DNA of 64,000 bases from Pseudomonadales bacterium (GTDB lineage Bacteria > Pseudomonadota > Gammaproteobacteria > Pseudomonadales > Azotimanducaceae), in the NCBI GenBank assembly GCA_017642855.1, contig JAEPOO010000001.1, forward strand, positions 310,001 through 374,000. Direction: 5' to 3'. Positions 18,330-25,430 of the stretch are shown piece by piece; positions within the stretch are counted from its first letter, which is position 1; each line of letters starts with the position of its first letter. The position numbers were made by a program, and so were the translations under genes. Under the pieces are notes generated by a model. That model did no database searches, had not been told where the DNA came from, and saw only the letters and a program-made list of their open reading frames with translations.

Positions 18330-20251
18330 CAATTGCTGCCGCTATCGCCGTCGCCTTCCTCGGAGTTGCCATCCTCCTCGTCGTACTCTTCGTCTTCATC
18401 GTATTCGCTCTCGAAGTACTCTTGATCTTCGTAGTATTCTGCTTCGATTGCGCGTACTTCTTCTTCGATAAGAGCAACCTCCTCCGGTGGCAGGATATTG
18501 CCTTCCTCGTCGACATAATTACCAAACTGATCGATGAGGAATCCGTACTCATCAATCGCAAGAAGAACACCCATTGGACCCTGGGTATCCAAGTGGAATT
18601 CGTGGCAACTGATACAGGTACTCTGCAACTTACCCTCAGCGTGTTCTCCGCCATGACAGGTCCGGCAGGATCCAATATCCGGCATCAATACATCGCCTTC
18701 CCAATCTGACCAAGCAGCTTCGTGACAGCCTTCACAGGACATGTTGATGTGACTATCGTGTGAAAATTCCGCTAAGGGCATCCAGTCTGGGGTCAACTTT
18801 ACAGGCAGCACGCCCCAATTCAGGGATTCGTTCTGTGGTTCAACAACCTCGTGGCAGACGACACACGTTCGCTGTTCGAACATGCGCTCTGCCGCAGCCG
18901 CAACCTGCTCATCTACGAAGTCTCGCGCCTCTGCGCTGCCGGTATCATTGGGAATTTCCATCTGAAATTCAGAGACTGATCGCTTGCGGCGTCCTGGCCG
19001 ACGGGCCTCCCTGGCAGGCTCAGGCGCCACATCGACTGTCGTAGAACCAGGATCTGCACTTTCCTGAAAGTACTGATAGGCGTAGTAACCACGCAACAGA
19101 ACCATCAAGTCATCAGGGGCACCATGCGGCACGACCCGTTCCGGTGCTGATGGATCAAACGTCAACTCGTGGCAGCTGGCGCAGTGTTGTTCCATGGTGA
19201 CGGTCTTCATTCGCATACCGCCTTTTTCAACGGCATGACAGTCCATACATTCCATGACAATATCGCCTTCCGGTCCGAGGACGCCGTCGGGGTCCATATG
19301 AACGTCATGGGGAAACTTCAAGTTAGAGACTTCTTCAAGCTCATCATCCCAGATGTCAAATCGATTCAATTCCCATGTCTGGTCTTCCTGCATTTCAAGC
19401 ATGGAAACCTTAAAGGCGGGGTGATCTTCTAGGAAGTCAGTTGCGGCTTGCAGATCGCTTTCATAACCAGCGTGGGCCAGATCGGCATGGCAAGCTGTGC
19501 AGGATTCCTGATCCGTTCGAGTAATTGCTTCAGGACCGTTGTGTTCGCGGTGACAGTCCTGGCAGGTGTCGCCAATAAAATAGTCTCGGCCTAGGGCATC
19601 CGTATCGAAGTGGTGGTTAACGCTCAAGTGGCAATTCAAGCAGTCAACCTCCTGTGCAGGGACAAAAGGCACCGTGTGACAGTTCTCACACCGATCACCC
19701 ATGAAAGCATGAGTGCCATGTAATTCGCCCGCGAGCCAGATGCCGTCGTCAGGCAGCGGACTGTCTCTCAGCGGTTGCATGCCCGTGAAGAATCCAGCGG
19801 AAGGAATAACGATGCCAATGATGATGATCAGCAGGAAAAAAGCCCAGCTAAAAGTCCTTGTGGGTATGCTGAGTTGCCACAGTCGGGTAGTGAACTTATC
19901 GCGCAGCGCCTCTTTCTCGACATCACGGAGATGAATTTCCAGCACGAACTGGCCAGCTTCCTCGAGGACGTGAATTTCGTGGCCGAGTACATCCACGATA
20001 TCACCTGCTTTTAGATCTGCCCGACCTTTGGTCTGGTTGTTGACGGCGAATTTGAGCGAACCATTGGCTCGTATATGGATGCCGTCGTCCTTAAAGGTGA
20101 GTGTTGAATGCTCAAGGGGTACGCGTTTGTCTGCGATCTGTATGCTCTGGTCTGTACCGCGACCGAGGGTAGCGTTGTCCGTGGCGACATTCAGGTTTCG
20201 GACTTCACGGCTGGGACCCTTTGCTTGGATGATTCTAACGAGATGAGTCAC
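18329..20251 (-). CDS. FHA-domain, membrane-anchored decaheme c-type cytochrome
   Basis: A 640-aa single-pass fusion protein. Residues about 20-100 form a cytosolic FHA domain (ATLGRGTDQSIQI). A transmembrane helix follows at about 134-154 (FLLIIIIGIVIPSAGFF), then a periplasmic region with ten CxxCH sites: CENCH, CLNCH, CQDCH, CTACH, CMDCH, CASCH, CVVCH, CEGCH, CRTCH and CISCH. The last about 55 residues are extremely acidic and Tyr-rich. In the FHA domain Gly-Arg and the His are kept, but the phosphothreonine-contacting SRxH is replaced by PLEH, so binding may be altered. It probably takes electrons from the adjacent cytochrome b and passes them across the periplasm. Confidence 0.92.
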   Translation of the reverse strand: MTHLVRIIQAKGPSREVRNLNVATDNATLGRGTDQSIQIADKRVPLEHSTLTFKDDGIHIRANGSLKFAVNNQTKGRADLKAGDIVDVLGHEIHVLEEAGQFVLEIHLRDVEKEALRDKFTTRLWQLSIPTRTFSWAFFLLIIIIGIVIPSAGFFTGMQPLRDSPLPDDGIWLAGELHGTHAFMGDRCENCHTVPFVPAQEVDCLNCHLSVNHHFDTDALGRDYFIGDTCQDCHREHNGPEAITRTDQESCTACHADLAHAGYESDLQAATDFLEDHPAFKVSMLEMQEDQTWELNRFDIWDDELEEVSNLKFPHDVHMDPDGVLGPEGDIVMECMDCHAVEKGGMRMKTVTMEQHCASCHELTFDPSAPERVVPHGAPDDLMVLLRGYYAYQYFQESADPGSTTVDVAPEPAREARRPGRRKRSVSEFQMEIPNDTGSAEARDFVDEQVAAAAERMFEQRTCVVCHEVVEPQNESLNWGVLPVKLTPDWMPLAEFSHDSHINMSCEGCHEAAWSDWEGDVLMPDIGSCRTCHGGEHAEGKLQSTCISCHEFHLDTQGPMGVLLAIDEYGFLIDQFGNYVDEEGNILPPEEVALIEEEVRAIEAEYYEDQEYFESEYDEDEEYDEEDGNSEEGDGDSGSN

Positions 20252-20257
20252 GATGGG

Positions 20258-21127
20258 TTACCAGTAAACAAAGACCGCGAACACATGCGCGATAAGAGAT
20301 GCGATGAGTGCAAAGGTGATCGGGATATGGAAGAGCAGCCAAACACTGGTAACGGCGTGCATTCTGATGTCATCTCGGATAATGCTCAGCAGGCGTTTAC
20401 GCGTGTTGAAAATCCGAATGATGTCATGCAGCAGCTTCAGTTGATCGCCCTGTAGTTCGCGAGCGCGACCGAGCAGGTAGTCGAGCGCTCGCTGCTGCTG
20501 CTTGTTACTTTCCACGCGACCGTTCAGTTCGACGACGGAATTGTCTCGGGCTCTGACCTGGTCCAGGAATCCACCACCAACGACGGTTCTTTCAATAGCG
20601 CTGTTAAGAATATTTCTGATGTCTTCGGGCGCGTCGCTTGCCATTCGCAGCAATTGTGCATCGACTTCTTCAACCTGGAGAAAAATGTCATCCAGGGATT
20701 TGGTTTTCTTTAGTTCGTTGCGAGCACCAGGATAGGTGCGATATGCCACTACGCCGAAAATCCCGCTCAGAATGACACAGACCATAAGCACATAGGCCAG
20801 TGTATGGATGTTCCAGCCGAACTGAAATCCGGTATGCAGAGTTGCGATGACTAATAAGGCGCAGCCCAGATAAACATGCGCAGAAACCCATCCAACCGTC
20901 GTACCCCAGCCCTTAACAAAATTTCGTTTACGCCGGCCAAGGTAAGCCAGCCATAAAATCATAATTGCACCGATGGTGCCCAGCGTGTAGCCGAGTGGCG
21001 TTCCCCCATTGGGTGGTTCAGTTGGTTCATCAAAAATGAAAGCGAGAGAGGACAGAATGGCAACCAGGACGGCGATCCAAAGATATCGACCTTTCGCGTG
21101 TGTTAAAAAGGATGTGTGCATCGCCAT
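20258..21127 (-). CDS. Integral membrane b-type cytochrome-like protein
   Basis: A 289-aa membrane protein with about five to six helices: pairs at residues about 15-62 and 80-130, and a last pair or hairpin at about 255-288. Histidines spaced about 14 apart occur in helices SAHVYLGCALLVIATLHTGF and LLFHIPITFALIASLIAHVF, a pattern fitting two b-type haems, as in cytochrome b561 or ferric-reductase-like folds. Between them lies a soluble helical segment of about 115 residues (about 135-250). I infer a quinol- or flavoprotein-linked electron step between the upstream flavoprotein and downstream FHA-decaheme. It starts ten bases past the upstream stop and ends six before the next gene. Confidence 0.75.
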   Translation of the reverse strand: MAMHTSFLTHAKGRYLWIAVLVAILSSLAFIFDEPTEPPNGGTPLGYTLGTIGAIMILWLAYLGRRKRNFVKGWGTTVGWVSAHVYLGCALLVIATLHTGFQFGWNIHTLAYVLMVCVILSGIFGVVAYRTYPGARNELKKTKSLDDIFLQVEEVDAQLLRMASDAPEDIRNILNSAIERTVVGGGFLDQVRARDNSVVELNGRVESNKQQQRALDYLLGRARELQGDQLKLLHDIIRIFNTRKRLLSIIRDDIRMHAVTSVWLLFHIPITFALIASLIAHVFAVFVYW

Positions 21128-21137
21128 GATGGATTTC

Positions 21138-23531
21138 CTAACTCATCAGGTTCACGAAATCTTCAGGACTGACCCGTGCCGCGGCGCCGGTTGGGCATGC
21201 CCGGACGCATGCGGGACCACCATTCTGGTCGATGCACATATCGCATTTCACTGCCCGCTTGATGGTATCGCCGTCTGATTTTGCAGCGGCCTTAGAGCCG
21301 GGTTTTTCACCCCATCCGAACAGAAGCCATCGCCAGAAATTGTCTGACGCCTCTGTGCGATAGGCCATCTGGATCACCCCGTAGGGGCAATTCTGCTGAC
21401 AGTTTCCGCAGCCGATACAGTTATCACCGATGTAAACCTCGCCCCCGACACCGCCACGCTGAATCGCATCTGGTGGGCAGTCTTTCATGCAACTGGGGTC
21501 TTCGCAGTGTCGGCATGATGTTGGAATATGGATGCTGGCATAGGTTGGACCCGCCTTTCGATTGAGTCGCGACGTACCGTTGTGTGTGGCCGCACAGGCT
21601 TGCTCACAGAAGTCGCAGGCGACGCAGAGGTTTTCGTCGATGAGCAGCACGTCGGTGGCTTCACCTAGACCCTGGCCGATCAGGAAACCCAGAAGATCGT
21701 CCCCATCTTCCGTGGACTCCTGAGTTGATACGTTTTGCCGACTTCGTTCATCGGCCATTTTTTGCATGGACTCTCGTAGGCCATCCACGGAGTCCATGAG
21801 CGTGTTGAAAGATTCGCCATCAATGGATAGCGTTTCTGTTTTTACAGCCGCCCTGACGGTGGCGGAACGAACCGTATTACCCAGCAGTGCCATCTCACCG
21901 ACGGACTGGTTGGCAGGGACATAACTCATCACGACTTCATGACCATCCACATCGATGGATACCGTCACAGAGCCGCTTCTGATGAAGTGCAGACTGTCCC
22001 CTTCATCACCTTGTGAAAATATGACTTCGTTCGGGGCGTACTGATTGATCTGAGTTTTTTCTGCAACAGGCTCAAGCGCTACGAGTGGCGTATTTGGCGC
22101 AAATTTTTGCTGAATGGTGCGAACGATAAAGGTCTTATCCAGTACTCTCTGAACGGCTTCGACCGAGGCTCTTAGTTTGTTCATCGTACGGCGAGGCGTT
22201 TCGATGACAATGCAATCGTCACCGGCAACGACGGTTGCCGATCGTCTCCTGCCTGAAAGCAGGCTCATTTCGCCAAAAAAGTTTCCTTGGCCGGATGCGA
22301 CCGTCAGGCTTTCGTTGATCTCGATATCAACGTCGCCGGAGAAAATGGTATAAAAGCTGTTGGTGTAGTCGTTCTTGGCGAATATGACTTCACCTTTCTT
22401 TGGCATATGCACGTCGCTTTCAAGCATCAGTTCACGGAACTGCAGCGCGTTCACGTCAGAAAACACGGGAATTCTCTCCTGCATCTCATGCAGAATGTCG
22501 TCAACGTCGAGCGCTGGGTTTACCTTGCTGACTTTTGCGGCAATCAAGTCGTGGTCAGCCGGTCTAACATCTCGCTCTTCGATGTACTCGACAACCTCGT
22601 AACCCTGATTCATGGCCTGTTTGATCAGCGGATAGCCGCCAAGTGCGCCGATGATATAGATGCCTGGAATGTTACTTTCATATTGGCTCGAAAGGGCCGG
22701 GATGGAATTCGGGTCGTCATTGGGGAATTCAATACCGAACGATTCAACCAGACCTCTTGGAGGAATCGCACCGAGTCGAGCGATGATGCGATGTACCGGC
22801 ACATCAGCCTCACCGGTTGGGGTGCTGAGTTTGAATATGCCGGGTGTTTCGCCATCTTCCGTCATCTCGACTGCGCTTGGATTGGTGCCATAGAAGCACT
22901 CGACATCACCGGAATCGATGTTTGCCAGAATGAGATTCAGGTTGCCCTCTTTGGCACGAGCGAATTCATCGCGTCGGTTGACGATATAGACTTTATTGTG
23001 CTTCGCCAGCGCCACCGCGTTTTCAATCGCGGCATCACCAGCGCCAACCACAACGATGGTCTCGTCCTTATATTCATCGGGATCGTCCAGTTGATACTGA
23101 ACGAAAGGCGCGTTTTCCCCCGGTACCCCTAACTGTCTGGGATTACCCTGCATGCCGATACCTAGGATGATGTGTTCGCCCTGAATGGTTTCACCGTTGC
23201 TCAGAGTGATCGAAAAATCGCCTTTTTCTCCTGTGATTGCAGAGACCTCTGCGCTGTATTGAATGTTGACGCTTTGGTCTAGTATGCCTTTGTGCCAGGC
23301 TTCGAGAATTGCTTCTCGGGTTCCTGCTTCAAACTCGATGGGGCTTCGAAGTGGGAGAATGCCAGGCTCAGCCATGACATGCTTACCTTTCTGGTAGCTT
23401 TGGATCGTGTTGGCAATTTTGGGAGAGCTTTCCAGCAGGACATGTGAAACATTGCTCTCGGCAGCTCTGGCGGCGGCACTCAGCCCACCAGGACCTGCGC
23501 CAATGACCACAATCTTGTACGACTCACCCAC
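21138..23531 (-). CDS. FAD/NAD(P) oxidoreductase fused to two cNMP-binding domains and a four-cluster ferredoxin
   Basis: A 797-aa cytosolic fusion. Residues 1-325 are a thioredoxin-reductase-like flavoprotein: FAD motif VIGAGPGGLSAAA, NAD(P) motif VVGAGDAAIENAVA, closing GIYIIGALGG, with no redox CxxC. Two cyclic-nucleotide-binding domains follow at about 370-480 (GNFFGEMSLLSGRRRSATV) and 500-610 (SVGEMALLGNTVRSATV). The C-terminus (about 635-790) has four Cys sets (CVACDFCEQAC, CRHCEDPSCMKDC, CIGCGNCQQNC, CDMC..CVRAC) for about four [4Fe-4S] clusters, as in DmsB/NrfC-like subunits. It is the first gene of the operon. The start is GTG 23531; no in-frame ATG precedes it. It probably exchanges electrons with NAD(P)H and the membrane cytochrome. 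Confidence 0.93.
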   Translation of the reverse strand: MGESYKIVVIGAGPGGLSAAARAAESNVSHVLLESSPKIANTIQSYQKGKHVMAEPGILPLRSPIEFEAGTREAILEAWHKGILDQSVNIQYSAEVSAITGEKGDFSITLSNGETIQGEHIILGIGMQGNPRQLGVPGENAPFVQYQLDDPDEYKDETIVVVGAGDAAIENAVALAKHNKVYIVNRRDEFARAKEGNLNLILANIDSGDVECFYGTNPSAVEMTEDGETPGIFKLSTPTGEADVPVHRIIARLGAIPPRGLVESFGIEFPNDDPNSIPALSSQYESNIPGIYIIGALGGYPLIKQAMNQGYEVVEYIEERDVRPADHDLIAAKVSKVNPALDVDDILHEMQERIPVFSDVNALQFRELMLESDVHMPKKGEVIFAKNDYTNSFYTIFSGDVDIEINESLTVASGQGNFFGEMSLLSGRRRSATVVAGDDCIVIETPRRTMNKLRASVEAVQRVLDKTFIVRTIQQKFAPNTPLVALEPVAEKTQINQYAPNEVIFSQGDEGDSLHFIRSGSVTVSIDVDGHEVVMSYVPANQSVGEMALLGNTVRSATVRAAVKTETLSIDGESFNTLMDSVDGLRESMQKMADERSRQNVSTQESTEDGDDLLGFLIGQGLGEATDVLLIDENLCVACDFCEQACAATHNGTSRLNRKAGPTYASIHIPTSCRHCEDPSCMKDCPPDAIQRGGVGGEVYIGDNCIGCGNCQQNCPYGVIQMAYRTEASDNFWRWLLFGWGEKPGSKAAAKSDGDTIKRAVKCDMCIDQNGGPACVRACPTGAAARVSPEDFVNLMS

Positions 23532-23565
23532 TTGTACAACCCACTCATTTGTACAATCAACACCA
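23515..23565 (-). promoter_or_regulatory. Three 17-bp direct repeats (TTGTACrA iterons) at the redox operon start
   Basis: Three consecutive 17-base units begin at 23515, 23532 and 23549, each opening with TTGTACGA, TTGTACAA and TTGTACAA. The first two agree at 13 of 17 positions. The TTGTACAA core is itself a perfect palindrome. The array covers the presumed ribosome site and the first six codons of the operon's first gene, and a further CGTTGTTCAACG dyad lies at 23571-23582. This looks like a multi-site operator for a repressor or translational regulator. No regulator has been matched to it. Confidence 0.5.
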
Positions 23566-23658
23566 TCAGACGTTGTTCAACGTATCGGCCTGAATGGCCA
23601 GCCTGATCTCAACGTAGAATCGCTCAACTCGCTTTAAGAAACAAGCGCTCTGTGGGGT

Positions 23659-24297
23659 TTACCATTGGTTGCGATGCGTTTTTACTTCAGCAGGAATTCT
23701 TTTTACCGGACCAAAGTTGCCCATGGGCCAACCGATGGGCATGGTGACAACAACACCGTAATCGGTCGGGATGCCCAGGAACTCGTGGAGCTCGTCTTCA
23801 AACACCTGGTGCATAGTGGTAAGGGCGGCGCCCAGGCCAACGGCGCGACAGGCCAATAAAATGTTCTGAACGCAGGGGTAAATCGCGCCGTAGTTAGGTG
23901 GTGCCATACCAACACGATCTTCTTGTGCTACTTTGAATGGCCAGTCTCGTTTGCCGCACACAAATAATAGCCACGGTGTCTCATGCATGTGCTCAATCTG
24001 GTAAAGCACAGCCTGAAGTTGTCGAGCGAGTTTGTCGTTTCGCTCTCCGATGTCGGTCGAGGAGATGCTAAAACGGCTGTGCATGGCCTCGCGATAATGA
24101 TCAGCGAACCATTGCTTCTTCGCCGGATCATCAACCAGCACGAACGCCCAGGGTTGCAGATTCTGTCCTGAGGCAGCCTGCACACCTGCATTGAGTACCT
24201 GGTTAATGAGTTCGATAGGAACCGGGTCGGGCTTAAGGCGACGCATCGCCCTAACGTTCCCCACCAGATCAAAGAACTCCGGGTGGAGTTCCGCCAT
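23659..24297 (-). CDS. Nitroreductase family protein
   Basis: A 212-aa FMN-dependent oxidoreductase, the second of three nitroreductase paralogues in the window. Seen: NVRAMRRLKPDPVP, AGVQAASGQNLQPWAFVLV (FMN-binding) and the C-terminal GLGAALTTMHQVFEDELHEFLGIP. The substrate is not predictable. It starts three bases after the HD-domain gene ends (24301), so the pair is cotranscribed from the intergenic region shared with marR. It ends 127 bases upstream of the redox operon start, with an independent promoter region between. Confidence 0.88.
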   Translation of the reverse strand: MAELHPEFFDLVGNVRAMRRLKPDPVPIELINQVLNAGVQAASGQNLQPWAFVLVDDPAKKQWFADHYREAMHSRFSISSTDIGERNDKLARQLQAVLYQIEHMHETPWLLFVCGKRDWPFKVAQEDRVGMAPPNYGAIYPCVQNILLACRAVGLGAALTTMHQVFEDELHEFLGIPTDYGVVVTMPIGWPMGNFGPVKRIPAEVKTHRNQW

Positions 24298-24300
24298 AAT

Positions 24301-24870
24301 TCAGCCGAAGTCTTTGGTCATTACTCGCCGAACCATGGGTTCGAAGTCTGAGAGTGGCATAGTGTCGTAGTTCTCATCAAAAGCCGGCATGTCGTACTTC
24401 TCGATGAACTCTCTGGTGTGCTCGTAGTGGGGGTTGTCCTTGTGGACCTCTCGAGCATTTTTGTCCCCTCCGAGATGATCGAAGTAATAATAGCCCTGGA
24501 ATACCGTGTGATTTTCCAGCATCCAGAGATTTGCTTCGGAAACGAAAGGTTTCAGGATTGCGGCGGCGATGGCGCCATGGTCATAGCTGCCGAGCGTATC
24601 GCCAATGTCGTGCAGCAGACAGCAGACGACGTATTCTTCATCACGACCGTCTCTATGTGCGCGAGTGGCTGTTTGTAAACTGTGCGCCAGCCGATCGACG
24701 TTAAACCCGCCGAAATCCCCGTCCAGCAGTTTTAGATGTTCCAGAACCCGGTCGGGCAGAGCCTCAGCGAATGGCCTCAGGTTTTGACCGATGATTTCCA
24801 TATCCTTTTTTGTGCATTCGTCGAAACGCCGGAAAGTCGCTCGCTGTTCGGTAACCGATTGTTCACTCAT
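24301..24870 (-). CDS. HD-domain protein (MIOX/PhnZ-like HD oxygenase or phosphohydrolase)
   Basis: A 189-aa soluble protein. The HD metal site is seen as HSLQTATRAHRDG, then LLHDIGDTLGSYDHG, then ENHTVFQGYYYFDHLGG, i.e. several His and Asp ligands in the order of HD proteins. The spacing and the extra aromatic/acidic residues recall the mixed-valent di-iron oxygenases PhnZ and myo-inositol oxygenase as much as HD hydrolases, but I cannot decide between them. It is divergent from marR and directly upstream of a nitroreductase, so it is probably under MarR control. Substrate unknown. Confidence 0.75.
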   Translation of the reverse strand: MSEQSVTEQRATFRRFDECTKKDMEIIGQNLRPFAEALPDRVLEHLKLLDGDFGGFNVDRLAHSLQTATRAHRDGRDEEYVVCCLLHDIGDTLGSYDHGAIAAAILKPFVSEANLWMLENHTVFQGYYYFDHLGGDKNAREVHKDNPHYEHTREFIEKYDMPAFDENYDTMPLSDFEPMVRRVMTKDFG

Positions 24871-24944
24871 TCGCTTGTATCCTTGGCTTATCTGGCCAGA
24901 TAGTGAATTGCGCAGAGGAATTCTGCAACTGCTTTACGGTTGTA

Positions 24945-24985
24945 TTGCAATGTGGGTATATGCACGTATTATTATGCGTATCTAC
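24945..24985 (+). promoter_or_regulatory. Putative sigma-70 promoter and imperfect dyad upstream of marR
   Basis: TTGCAA (24945-24950) and TATTAT (24967-24972) are separated by 16 bases, a reasonable -35/-10 pair reading toward marR at 25002. The -10 sits inside an imperfect inverted repeat spanning 24956-24985 (10 of 15 positions symmetric). MarR regulators often bind such dyads over their own promoters, so autoregulation and control of the divergent HD gene are plausible. Confidence 0.35.
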
Positions 24986-25001
24986 CCCTACCTGGTTCGA
25001 T

Positions 25002-25430
25002 ATGAAGAGTGAACAAGCACTGGAGACCTGTCTGTGTATGGATCTGCGAGCTGCTGCGCACAGGCTTACCCAACTCTATGATGAGGCCATGGCGGCATCA
25101 GGGGTTTCCGTCACCCAGTTTTCGCAGCTGCACAAGCTGCTGACCATGGACAACCCAAACCTCAAAGATCTGGCGGAAGTCACCGGGCTTGATCGAAGCA
25201 CCCTCGGTAGGAATATTCGGGTACTCGAGAAGAAGGGTCTTGTGACGATGCAGGTTGGCGAAGATGCCAGATCAAAAAACATCCAGGTCACAGCAAAAGG
25301 TAAAACCGTTTTTAAGGAAGCGGCACCGCACTGGTATGCCGTTCAAGCCAATCTAAAAGATAGAATCGGCGAACAAGGTCGGAATCAACTCAATCACCTG
25401 CTCGGTGAACTGACAGGAGCTGCATCATGA
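25002..25430 (+). CDS. MarR family transcriptional regulator
   Basis: A 142-aa winged-helix regulator. The recognition region is NLKDLAEVTGLDRSTLGRNIRVLEKKGL, followed by the wing GEDARSKNIQVTAKG. The N-terminus has two Cys (ETCLCMDL) that might sense oxidants, as in OhrR-like proteins; that is only a possibility. I chose ATG 25002 because it lies after a plausible promoter; the frame extends upstream but without a good start. Its end overlaps the molybdoenzyme start by four bases (ATGA), tying regulator and enzyme into one operon. The ligand is unknown. Confidence 0.92.
   Translation: MKSEQALETCLCMDLRAAAHRLTQLYDEAMAASGVSVTQFSQLHKLLTMDNPNLKDLAEVTGLDRSTLGRNIRVLEKKGLVTMQVGEDARSKNIQVTAKGKTVFKEAAPHWYAVQANLKDRIGEQGRNQLNHLLGELTGAAS

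Noticed and set aside
22287..23132. 281-codon plus-strand open frame
   Set aside because: Antisense to the FAD/cNBD/ferredoxin gene, whose FAD and NAD motifs are intact; no domain seen.
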